Assembly: GCF_003259175.1 (NCBI RefSeq)
Contig: NZ_QGOK01000015.1
Location: 1-64,000 of the forward strand
Length of the DNA: 64,000 nt
Origin: Marinomonas shanghaiensis
GTDB lineage: Bacteria; Pseudomonadota; Gammaproteobacteria; Pseudomonadales; Marinomonadaceae
Direction: 5' to 3'
Shown here: positions 29,726 to 36,858 of the stretch, in pieces
How the letters are laid out: each line of letters opens with the position of its first letter
Position numbering within the stretch: position 1 is the first letter of the stretch
Made by a program: the position numbers and the translations under genes
Notes under the pieces: generated by a model
What the model was told of the DNA's origin: nothing
Seen by the model: the letters and a program-made list of their open reading frames with translations, nothing else
Database searches by the model: none

Positions 29726-30577
29726 CTAGAATGGAAACTCATCACACACGACATCAAGGGATAACTCATAGTCAAAGTTGCCTTCTGACGTAACCAACCT
29801 CAATATTGCTCGACCGGAAACCCTATACTCGCTTTTTATTTCTTCCCCTTTATGCGCAAATGCTAGGTACTTATTGCCTGAAAACTTGAGTTGCGCCCAT
29901 GAATTCTTATGGAGCTTTCGTAGCGGGGGAGTAATAAAATGGCGCTTTCCAAAATCTGGAATATCTGAATCTGTTGACGGGCATTCTTTTCCATCTTGAT
30001 CTAGCGTCCACCCTTTTGTGGAATAAAAGTAAATAGCTTCAATTTCTGCCGATGTTTTGGCAGAATCATTGAGTAGGTCAATTTTGAATTCCACTTTACC
30101 TTTTGCAGAACTCTTAGTCTTTTCCAACTCGCCGTGAAGATTTTTTAAGTTAACCTTGATATGGCTAGCCTTTACGTTTTCAATTTGTTTCTTTGCCCAC
30201 GAAAGCTCATCAGTTAGCATAGTTCTAAGATTCGAAATCGAATCCCCATAGACAATATGCCGGTGATGCCTTAAATCAAAAGGAATATCACTTGTGTCGC
30301 TAGTTAAGAGAAGGCATATTTTTTCTTTGGCGTGCGCATATCCAACCTCATAAAACACATTTGGATTTTGCCCTGACATATCTGCAACAATTATGTCAGC
30401 GGCGTCAATCTGTCTATAGATGCGTTCAAGGATTCCCTCTTGGAATATTTGTTCGTCAACTCGCTCTGCAACAATATCAAGTTGAGCGGCAGTTTCTTTG
30501 ATGCCCATTTTATATATATCATCAAATGATTTATCAAATGGCATAAGGACAAATGCAAAAATATTATCAGTGCTCAA
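29726..30577 (-). CDS. Cassette gene: nucleoside-deoxyribosyltransferase/TIR-like domain protein
   Basis: Residues about 5-130 match the widespread prokaryotic family that folds like nucleoside 2-deoxyribosyltransferases and TIR domains: FAFVLMPFDKSFDDIYKMGI, ERIYRQIDAADIIVADMSGQ, NPNVFYEVGYAHAKEK and PFDLRHHRHIVYGDS. The Glu in FYEVGYAHA is the expected catalytic residue for N-glycosidic cleavage. Residues about 145-283 are beta-rich and unrecognised. The TTG at 30577 is taken as start because GGGAGA lies 5 bases upstream; the open frame extends eight codons into the attC site. A role in nucleotide or NAD cleavage, perhaps in defence, is inference. Confidence 0.75.
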   Translation of the reverse strand: MSTDNIFAFVLMPFDKSFDDIYKMGIKETAAQLDIVAERVDEQIFQEGILERIYRQIDAADIIVADMSGQNPNVFYEVGYAHAKEKICLLLTSDTSDIPFDLRHHRHIVYGDSISNLRTMLTDELSWAKKQIENVKASHIKVNLKNLHGELEKTKSSAKGKVEFKIDLLNDSAKTSAEIEAIYFYSTKGWTLDQDGKECPSTDSDIPDFGKRHFITPPLRKLHKNSWAQLKFSGNKYLAFAHKGEEIKSEYRVSGRAILRLVTSEGNFDYELSLDVVCDEFPF

Positions 30578-30592
30578 GCTGTCTCCCTTTTC

Positions 30593-30649
30593 ACATAACA
30601 ATTAAGGGTTATACAGCAGCGTAGCTGCAGGTATAACCTACTGTTGAAC
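30593..30649 (-). repeat. attC site 0 (upstream boundary of the array)
   Basis: On the minus strand R'' is GTTCAAC, matching RYYYAAC exactly, and R' is GTTATGT. The inner stem is GGTTATACcTGCAGC, TAC, GCTGCTGTATAACC, nearly perfect. It ends the remnant of a further, upstream cassette. Length 57 bp. Confidence 0.75.
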
Positions 30650-30685
30650 GGCTGCGTTTCTATATAGGGAATTTGCTTTTTTCAT
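30638..30685 (-). CDS. Possible 15-residue ORF ending inside attC site 0
   Basis: An ATG 7 bases after AGGGAAG starts MKKANSLYRNAAVQQ, and the TAG stop falls within the attC site, as in the downstream cassettes. It could be the stump of a lost cassette gene. AGGGAA and TTCCCT around it form a hairpin hiding the ribosome site. Confidence 0.3.
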   Translation of the reverse strand: MKKANSLYRNAAVQQ

Positions 30686-30955
30686 GGTAGGACTTCCCTG
30701 TTATATAACTCGCTAGAGACCAAAATCTGTTTGGACGATGCCGCTTCAGATGGTCTTTGATCGCCGCTGTATTGGTTCTTTACTAATCCTTTTGTAGCGC
30801 GATTTGACCCGCGAGGCAAGCGATTCCCTCAGTTCTTATGATCGGATCTTTTTTTATACTCTAAAATCCCAAGTAGTCACTTCGAAAATCATTTCAATAT
30901 CGGCCTAAAGTCGCGACTTACAAAAGTCTCTATAAACGGGACTAACGCGTGTCAA
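30686..30955. other. Non-coding stretch between the attC array and the palindromic repeats
   Basis: About 270 bases with no open frame longer than a few dozen codons, and no integrase fragment or attI that I can recognise. Confidence 0.5.
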
Positions 30956-31033
30956 TCACCTTGGTTTGGTTTTGCGCTGACGCGTTGAGCCTGCGAAACA
31001 GGCGCAAGCAAAGCAATGCCAAGGTGAGATATA
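30956..31033. repeat. Nested palindromic element, full copy
   Basis: Arms TCACCTTGG (30956-30964) and CCAAGGTGA (31019-31027) enclose TTGCGC/GCGCAA arms, then a central GCCTG-cgaaa-CAGGC hairpin. The right half recurs at 31370-31405 on the other side of the REP array. Confidence 0.65.
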
Positions 31034-31065
31034 AGCTGAACCTACAAAAATTTTTAGGCCCTCAA

Positions 31066-31365
31066 AACCTCATCACACCAAAGAAAATCCCTTGACGCGC
31101 TAAAGCACGACCTACAACAGCCAATAACCTCATCACACCAAAACAAAACCTTTGACGCGCTAAAGCACGACCTACAACAGCCAATAACCTCATCACACCA
31201 AAGAAAATCCCTTGACGCGCTAAAGCACGACCTACAACAGCCAATAACCTCATCACACCAAAACAAATCCCTTGACGCGCTAAAGCACGACCTACAACAG
31301 CCAATAACCTCATCACACCAAACAAATCCTTTGACGCGCTAAAGCACGACCTACAACAACCAATA
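31066..31365 (-). repeat. Five-copy 60-bp tandem array of GTAG-type REP palindromes
   Basis: The 60-bp unit repeats about five times with few changes; the last copy is one base shorter. Each unit carries on the minus strand GTAGGTCGTGC-TTTA-GCGCGTCAAGG, a GTAG tetranucleotide followed by an imperfect palindrome (plus-strand positions 31090-31115, 31150-31175, 31210-31235, 31270-31295, 31329-31354). That is the form of REP elements mobilised by REP-associated tyrosine transposases. All copies face the same way. Open frames across it are only a result of the 60-base period. Confidence 0.85.
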
Positions 31366-31369
31366 TATA

Positions 31370-31405
31370 CAGGCGCAAGAAAAGCGAATACCAAGGTGAT
31401 ATATG
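31370..31405. repeat. Right-half copy of the nested palindromic element
   Basis: CAGGCGCAAG and CCAAGGTGA recur with nearly the same spacing as at 30999-31033, and an ATATA follows in both. It lies 5 bases past the REP array, so the array sits between a complete and a partial copy. Confidence 0.65.
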
Positions 31406-31470
31406 GGACAACGGCCTTGCAGCCACAAAGAAGTCCATTCGATGCAACGATGCTGATTAACGAGAATAAG

Positions 31471-31517
31471 AGTGACATTCACCTGAGGTAGGCGATAGTT
31501 TCGAAGGGAATGTCACT
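31471..31517 (-). terminator. Inverted repeat downstream of pepD, probable terminator
   Basis: AGTGACATTC and GAATGTCACT are perfect 10-base arms around a 27-base loop, 32 bases past the pepD stop. On the minus strand TCTTATTCTC follows, so the T run is weak. Confidence 0.45.
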
Positions 31518-31548
31518 CGGTTCGAGTTATGTGTGCGACTGCAAAAAG

Positions 31549-33021
31549 TTAGGCCTTTGGAACAGATTCTAATAGAGCGACAAGTAGTCGCCAGAAGTCC
31601 CCTACTGAATCGATTTCCATGCGTTCGGTTGGCGAATGGGCGCCGCGGATGTTGGGGCCGAATGAGACCATTTCCATGCCAGGGTATTTTGCGCCGATGA
31701 TGCCGCATTCTAGGCCAGCATGAATCACTTTTACATTGGCTTCGTGGCCCATGACCTCGGTGTGAACCGTTAGGAAGTGTTTGAGCAAACCGGCATTTGG
31801 ATCTGGGCGCCAGCCTGGGTAGCCGTTTTCTAATTTGACGTCGGCTTGGATCAATGAGAAGGCAGATTTTGCCACGTAAGCAAGGTGCTCTACCGCGGAG
31901 TCTACTAACGATCGCACTAACAAACAGGCATCAAAGGCTTTCTTGCCGTCGGCCGTATTACGCAGGTTCATCACGCCAAAGTTACAGGAAGTTTCTGTCA
32001 CACCTTCCAAGTCTGCACTCATGCGATGAACACCATGAGGTGCGCAGTACATAGCGTTTAACAAAGCGTCTTTGGCGTTGGCCTCCAGTTCTGTATCCAA
32101 TTCAGCGGTGGCTAATGTCACCGTGAGATTCGTTTCCGTGGCGCTAAATTCCGCTTTAGTGGTTTTTTCAAACGCTTCGATAAAAGCAAACAGCTTGGTT
32201 TGGTCTTGATCATTTACGTTTATTGTCGCTACAGCGTCTCGTGAAATCGCATTACGAAGTGTGCCGCCAGTAAAGGCGCTTAAGCCGAAATCACAACGTT
32301 CTTTTAGTAGGTTTAACAATCGAATCATCAAGACATTGGCACTGGCGCGGCCTTTGTGAATATCCAAACCGGAATGTCCGCCACGCAAACCTGAAACGGT
32401 AATTTTAAAGGCTTTTTTGTTGCTATCAGCCGCTATTACGGAATAGTGTTTTGCGATGTTGATGTCCATGCCACCCGCACAGCCGATGTAAACATCCCCG
32501 CGATCTTCCGAATCTAAGTTCAATAGGATCTTGCCTTTAAGAATGCCTTCTTCCAGCTGCAATGCACCTCGAAGGCTGGTTTCTTCTTCAATGGTAAACA
32601 AGGCTTCAATTGGCCCATGGGCTAGATCAGTCGATTCCAACACAGCCATGGCCGCCGCCACGCCTATGCCATTGTCCGCACCCAGCGTGGTTCCAGTGGC
32701 GTGAACCCAGCCATCAATTACTTGAGTAATAATCGGGTCTTTGGTGAAGTCGTGGTCAATGTCGGCGTTTTTCTGTGCCACTATGTCTAAATGACCTTGC
32801 AAGACAACGGTTTCTCTGTCTTCCATGCCTTTGCTCGCGGCTTTGCGGATTAACAAGTTACCGACGGGATCCACATAGGTTTCATGGCCTAGCTCGGTCG
32901 CCCATTGAATGAGGTGTTCTCTTAGTGCCGCTTCATGATAGGACGGTCTTGGTGTGTTACATAATGTTTGGAAATGGCGCCAAATAGCAGCAGGTTGTAA
33001 CGTTGTTAGTACTTCGTTCAT
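31549..33021 (-). CDS. pepD: Aminoacyl-histidine dipeptidase (PepD, peptidase M20)
   Basis: This is a cytosolic metallodipeptidase cleaving carnosine-like and other dipeptides. M20 metal and catalytic motifs are LQGHLDIVAQ (about residues 74-83), GTTLGADNGIGVAAAMAVLE (about 111-130) and FTIEEETSLRGALQ (about 142-155). A lid domain with GGHSGLDIHKGRA near residue 213 interrupts the catalytic domain. At 490 residues it matches PepD of E. coli. It is alone, ending next to the REP array. Confidence 0.93.
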   Translation of the reverse strand: MNEVLTTLQPAAIWRHFQTLCNTPRPSYHEAALREHLIQWATELGHETYVDPVGNLLIRKAASKGMEDRETVVLQGHLDIVAQKNADIDHDFTKDPIITQVIDGWVHATGTTLGADNGIGVAAAMAVLESTDLAHGPIEALFTIEEETSLRGALQLEEGILKGKILLNLDSEDRGDVYIGCAGGMDINIAKHYSVIAADSNKKAFKITVSGLRGGHSGLDIHKGRASANVLMIRLLNLLKERCDFGLSAFTGGTLRNAISRDAVATINVNDQDQTKLFAFIEAFEKTTKAEFSATETNLTVTLATAELDTELEANAKDALLNAMYCAPHGVHRMSADLEGVTETSCNFGVMNLRNTADGKKAFDACLLVRSLVDSAVEHLAYVAKSAFSLIQADVKLENGYPGWRPDPNAGLLKHFLTVHTEVMGHEANVKVIHAGLECGIIGAKYPGMEMVSFGPNIRGAHSPTERMEIDSVGDFWRLLVALLESVPKA

Positions 33022-33197
33022 TTTAGTCTCGTGTATTTTTTTAAGAACATGTTGCGAATGCTAGCCACACTAATGAAGTGCCGCCATTGAGGCAATCGAA
33101 ATTAAGACTATGCTGATAGAGAAAACGTATGCGCTGTACAATGTGATCGTGAAGAAGAAACCAAATTCTAGGCTAGATGGACAAACATTAGACAAAC

Positions 33198-33238
33198 AAA
33201 AAAGACGCCCTGATAAACCGTATCAAGGCGTCTTTTTT
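33198..33238 (-). terminator. Terminator of gor
   Basis: AAAAAAGACGCC pairs with GGCGTCTTTTTT, with an inner TGATA/TATCA pair. The T run is present on both strands. It lies 30 bases past the gor stop. Confidence 0.88.
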
Positions 33239-33268
33239 CAGCGCATTACTCGAGCTTGTTTGTCCGTC

Positions 33269-34642
33269 TTATTTCTTCTTTAAAGACGCAGCGGAAAAAG
33301 TCACAAACTCTTCTGCGCTGGTTGGGTGAACCCCTACCGTATCGTCGAAATCGGCTTTGGTTGCACCGGCTTTGATCGCAATGCCTAAGCCTTGAATAAT
33401 CTCACCGGCGTAATCACCCACCATGTGTGCGCCAATCACTTTATCGTCAGCATTGTTCACCAATAGCTTCATCAAAGAGCGTGATGTACTGCCACTTAAT
33501 GTGTGTTTCATTGGACGGAAATCCGTTTGATAAACACGGAAATCTAAACCACGTGTTTCTGCTTCCTGCTCGGTTAAACCGACAGTGCCGATGGCGGGCT
33601 GGCTAAAGACGGCCGTTGGAATATTGTCGTAATCAAAGCTCACTTCTTTGCCATCAAACCAGTAGGCAATAAGCGCCATGGCTTCTTTTATGGCCACGGG
33701 GGTGAGCTGGATACGATCGGTCACATCACCCAACGCAAAAACACTTTTCGCTGAAGTGGTAAAGTTCTTATCAATGATCACGGCGCCATTTTTGCCTGTT
33801 TTAACGCCCGCTTTATCAAGCGCTAACGAGGCAATATTGGGCACACGTCCGGTTGCGTAAAGGATCAAACCAAACTCTTCAGCATGACCACCTTTAAAGT
33901 GAACAGTACGAGCCCCTTTGGGATCGGCTGGGTCGGTAAGCTCAATACTCTCAACATCGGTATTCAAACGCACATCAATGCCAGATTTTTTGTATTCTTC
34001 ACTGGCGAAAGATCGAACATCTTGGTCAAAACCGCGTAATAGCTGATCGCCACGATAAGCAAGGCTGGTTTCAACACCTAAGCCATTTAGAATGCCAGCA
34101 AATTCCACTGCGATATAACCGCCGCCAACCACCAAGGCTTTTTTAGGCAATTCTTCTAAGAAGAACATGTCGTTGGAACTCACAACCAAATCATTGCCTT
34201 TGAATTCTGGAATAAAAGGCTTAGCACCTACCGCAATTAAGATTCGTTCAGCGGTATAAGTCTTTCCATCCACCATCACGGTATGCGCATCCACGAAGCT
34301 CGCATAGCCAGCAATCACTTCAACACCCGCATTGCCGAGTAAGTTTCCGTAGATACCATTTAGACGCTGAATTTCTTTGGTTTTATTGTCACGTAACACC
34401 GACCAGTTAAATTCAACCCCTTGATGAGACCAACCAAAACCAGCGGCCTCGTCGAAACCATGACCAAATTCAGAGCCATAAACAAAGAGTTTTTTCGGCA
34501 CACAACCAATGTTTACACAAGTTCCACCTAACGCACTGCCTTCGGCAACCGCCACTTTATACCCTTTAGATGCCGCAACACGGCTAGCACGAACGCCACC
34601 TGAACCGGCGCCAATCACAAATAAATCGTACTGATAAGACAT
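33269..34642 (-). CDS. gor: Glutathione-disulfide reductase
   Basis: This NADPH-dependent flavoenzyme keeps glutathione reduced in the cytoplasm. The FAD site is VIGAGSGGVRAS (about residues 8-19). The redox disulfide is GGTCVNIGCVPKK (about residues 39-51). The NAD(P) site is VVGGGYIAVEFAGIL, and the C-terminal dimerisation end has the catalytic His in VGVHPTSAEE. The ATG at 34642 is chosen: MSYQYDLFVIG fits the family and GGAG lies 8 bases upstream. The frame runs 31 codons further, which would be atypical. The product is 457 residues. Confidence 0.93.
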   Translation of the reverse strand: MSYQYDLFVIGAGSGGVRASRVAASKGYKVAVAEGSALGGTCVNIGCVPKKLFVYGSEFGHGFDEAAGFGWSHQGVEFNWSVLRDNKTKEIQRLNGIYGNLLGNAGVEVIAGYASFVDAHTVMVDGKTYTAERILIAVGAKPFIPEFKGNDLVVSSNDMFFLEELPKKALVVGGGYIAVEFAGILNGLGVETSLAYRGDQLLRGFDQDVRSFASEEYKKSGIDVRLNTDVESIELTDPADPKGARTVHFKGGHAEEFGLILYATGRVPNIASLALDKAGVKTGKNGAVIIDKNFTTSAKSVFALGDVTDRIQLTPVAIKEAMALIAYWFDGKEVSFDYDNIPTAVFSQPAIGTVGLTEQEAETRGLDFRVYQTDFRPMKHTLSGSTSRSLMKLLVNNADDKVIGAHMVGDYAGEIIQGLGIAIKAGATKADFDDTVGVHPTSAEEFVTFSAASLKKK

Positions 34643-34682
34643 TATTCGTCTCCAAAAAATGATTCCATGATATATGGTGCAG

Positions 34683-34711
34683 AGTGTAACAGGGCTAACG
34701 AAAGATGTTAA
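34683..34711 (-). promoter_or_regulatory. Candidate sigma70 promoter of gor
   Basis: On the minus strand TTAACA (complement of 34706-34711) and TACACT (complement of 34683-34688) are 17 bases apart, about 40 bases before the gor ATG. Confidence 0.5.
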
Positions 34712-34826
34712 AAAGAATGACACTATTAGCGTCATAACGAAAAGGTACCGTCTTTAAAACGTTAAGCACTTTATGGACTGACAACATCTAGGTATCATTA
34801 AGAAAATTCGCTATGGAATCCTTTGC

Positions 34827-35642
34827 ATGAAATTTGTCTCTTTTAATATCAATGGCTTGCGCGCTCGACCGCATCAAATAGAAGCTCTTGTGCAATCACA
34901 CGCACCCGATGTCATCGGCCTACAAGAAATCAAAGTCCACGATGACGCTTTCCCTCACGAGATCCCTGCGTCCATTGGCTATCACGCTTATTATTTTGGA
35001 CAGAAATCCCACTATGGCGTGGCTATTTTTAGTAAGCAAGAAGCCACCAAAGTGGAATACGGTTTTCCAGGTGATGAAGAAGATGCTCAACGTCGTATGA
35101 TCATTGCCACGTTTGACACGCCACAAGGTCCCGTTAAAGTCCTAAATGGATACTTCCCTCAAGGGGAAAGTCGAGACCATGAAACTAAGTTTCCGGCAAA
35201 ACGTAAATTTTATGCAGACCTTATGGAATACCTTGCTGCGCACTCTCCAGATGAAAAAATCATCGTCATGGGCGACATCAATATCTCCCCAACGGATTTA
35301 GACATTGGCATTGGTGACGTTAATGCAAAACGCTGGCTAAAAACCGGCAAATGCAGCTTCTTACCTGAAGAAAGAGAATGGTTTACGACATTGGCAAATT
35401 GGGGGTTAACAGACACTTATCGTCAACTTAATCCCACAAAAAATGATCGTTTTAGCTGGTTTGACTATCGCTCAAAAGGCTTTGAAGACACACCGAAGCG
35501 TGGTTTAAGAATCGACGTTATCATGGCGTCGAACGGTTTGCTTCCTTACTTAGAAGACTCCGATGTCGACTATGATCTACGCGCACTGGAAAAGCCCTCT
35601 GATCATGCCCCCATATGGACTCGCTTTAATTTAGACAAGTAA
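34827..35642 (+). CDS. xthA: Exodeoxyribonuclease III
   Basis: This is an AP endonuclease and 3'-5' exonuclease of base-excision repair. The EEP-fold motifs are [12 protein letters not shown] (residues 6-17), [12 protein letters not shown] (about 32-43), [13 protein letters not shown] (about 148-160) and the catalytic SDHAPIW near the C-terminus. Its 271 residues match XthA. It is divergent from gor across 184 bases; both serve oxidative-damage defence. Confidence 0.95.
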   Translation: MKFVSFNINGLRARPHQIEALVQSHAPDVIGLQEIKVHDDAFPHEIPASIGYHAYYFGQKSHYGVAIFSKQEATKVEYGFPGDEEDAQRRMIIATFDTPQGPVKVLNGYFPQGESRDHETKFPAKRKFYADLMEYLAAHSPDEKIIVMGDINISPTDLDIGIGDVNAKRWLKTGKCSFLPEEREWFTTLANWGLTDTYRQLNPTKNDRFSWFDYRSKGFEDTPKRGLRIDVIMASNGLLPYLEDSDVDYDLRALEKPSDHAPIWTRFNLDK

Positions 35643-35648
35643 AAGCAC

Positions 35649-35699
35649 TAAGACGGTCATTGTGCAAATATCGTACAAAGCCATATAATGACCGTCTTA
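35649..35699 (+). promoter_or_regulatory. 13-bp inverted repeat enclosing a TATAAT box upstream of the ArsR gene
   Basis: TAAGACGGTCATT and AATGACCGTCTTA are perfect arms 25 bases apart. TATAAT (35684-35689) overlaps the right arm, and a weak TTGTGC lies 18 bases before it. The repeat may be the xthA terminator (no T run follows), an operator for the ArsR regulator, or both. Confidence 0.4.
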
Positions 35700-35819
35700 C
35701 TTGCCAATCACTGCCGCTCAACAGCACTAGTCCCCGTCTTATCCACAGACAATGTGGATGGTTTTATGAATACCGTAAAGCGCAAGGTGCCATTTGCCGT
35801 ATAAAAACGAGAAAAGATC

Positions 35820-36134
35820 ATGAAAAACGAAACTCCGACCATGGAAGATATGCTGCAACAGTCCACGCAAGCAGCCACTTTTTTAAAGGCGCTCAGTAAT
35901 GAAAATCGACTGATGATTTTATGCCACATATTAGATCAAGAGTTGTCAGTGACCGCTCTCAATGAAAAGCTCCCTTTGAGTCAGTCTGCTCTTTCTCAGC
36001 ATTTAGCGGTGCTCAGAAAAGATGGACTGGTGCATACTCGCCGCGAATCCCAAACCATCTTTTACAGCATTGGCGATCACCGTGTCAAAGAGCTCATCAA
36101 GACCCTGCATGGCTTATTTTGCGCCACAGCTTGA
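35820..36134 (+). CDS. ArsR-family winged-helix transcriptional regulator
   Basis: This 104-residue DNA-binding protein has the ArsR/SmtB layout: ALSNENRLMILCHILDQELS, then the recognition helix region SQSALSQHLAVLRKDGLVHT, then the wing RRESQTIFYSIGD. The ELCVC metal box of arsenic sensors is absent; the nearest cysteine is in ILCHIL. The effector may therefore be redox or another signal, as in the BigR/SqrR and YgaV branch. The neighbour is a convergent hydrolase. Confidence 0.88.
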   Translation: MKNETPTMEDMLQQSTQAATFLKALSNENRLMILCHILDQELSVTALNEKLPLSQSALSQHLAVLRKDGLVHTRRESQTIFYSIGDHRVKELIKTLHGLFCATA

Positions 36135-36148
36135 ACCGAGCGAGCTGT

Positions 36149-36847
36149 TTATTGATAAAAATTTCTCAGTGAATCTGCCAATAACGCAGGCTGCTCCAAG
36201 GGCACCATATGACCACACGCCTCTACAACTTGAAGCGTTATTTGATCAGACGTTTTCATCACTTCAATCGTATCATTCGATAAGAGCACGTCATCACGGC
36301 CAACTATAAAACCAAGTGGAAACTTGGTTTTTTCCAGTTTAGGCAATAAGTTAGGGCGATCTAAACTGCTTTTTAATTGCTGAATAAAAACGGCCTGTCC
36401 CAGCGTTTTGTCCATGGCTAAAATACACTCCAGCAACGCCGTTTTCGCTTGGTTTGAAGGACTCAGCATCGCGATGGCCTTTTTCCGTGGTATGCCATTA
36501 TAACCTTGCTTTGCAACCCAATTAAGGGCAACTTCCCGCTGCTGACGCTCTGAGTCGAGTAAACCGCTTGCCGTATTAGATAACACCATCAGTCGATTAA
36601 TACGTTCTGGGTAGGTCAAGGCAAAGGCACAAGCCAAATAACCGCCCATTGAAAACCCCAGTAGATTGATTGGGTCTTCCGGTAATACACTCGCGAGCTC
36701 TGCAAGGATTAATTCAATAGAATGTTCCATCGGAATAGCAACATGGCGCAGACTCAAGGAAGTGCCCAGCGCCTGTTGAGTGGTTTCCCAAAGACGCTGA
36801 TCACACATAGTACCGGGTAAACAATAAACGTCTGTTAGCACAATCAC
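36149..36847 (-). CDS. Alpha/beta-fold hydrolase
   Basis: This 232-residue serine hydrolase of unknown substrate has the nucleophile elbow GFSMGG (Ser near residue 66), a likely acid in VGRDDVLLSNDT and a catalytic His in ACGHMVPLEQP. The start is GTG; a second in-frame GTG two codons later is better spaced from GAGG and could be the true start. It lies 11 bases downstream of the DNA ligase gene in the same direction, so the two probably share a transcript. Confidence 0.85.
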   Translation of the reverse strand: MIVLTDVYCLPGTMCDQRLWETTQQALGTSLSLRHVAIPMEHSIELILAELASVLPEDPINLLGFSMGGYLACAFALTYPERINRLMVLSNTASGLLDSERQQREVALNWVAKQGYNGIPRKKAIAMLSPSNQAKTALLECILAMDKTLGQAVFIQQLKSSLDRPNLLPKLEKTKFPLGFIVGRDDVLLSNDTIEVMKTSDQITLQVVEACGHMVPLEQPALLADSLRNFYQ

Positions 36848-36858
36848 CTCATAAAAAA

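Larger units (their letters stand above)
28324..30649 (-). mobile_element. Integron cassette array without integrase (CALIN-like): three cassettes, four attC sites
   Basis: Four imperfect palindromes (30593-30649, 29657-29717, 29144-29238, 28324-28385) alternate with three minus-strand genes, one gene per interval. Read on the coding strand, each palindrome begins with an xxxxAAC core and ends with a GTTxxxx core, with inner complementary arms, as in attC. For the first cassette the leading TTATGT is exactly complementary to the ACATAA of its own R'' box, as expected of a linearised circular cassette. The other two differ at one base. No integrase gene is in the window; pepD lies on one side and the ferredoxin-like gene on the other. 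Confidence 0.82.

Noticed and set aside
30638..30685. Similarity of MKKANSLYRNAAVQQ to the N-terminus of the flagellar chaperone FliS
   Set aside because: Only 15 residues, no flagellar gene nearby and no downstream continuation; chance resemblance is likely.
31066..31365. CRISPR array
   Set aside because: The 60-bp units are repeated whole, with no variable spacers, and no cas genes are present.
31054..31478. Open frames of 70-138 codons on the minus strand across the tandem repeats, with a repeating 20-residue peptide
   Set aside because: The 60-base period simply preserves the frame; two frames are open at once, there is no ribosome site, and the unit is a REP palindrome.
31485..31530. 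tRNA-like GGTTCGAGT near the pepD 3' end
   Set aside because: No acceptor, D or anticodon arms can be built around it; the surrounding inverted repeat explains the structure better.
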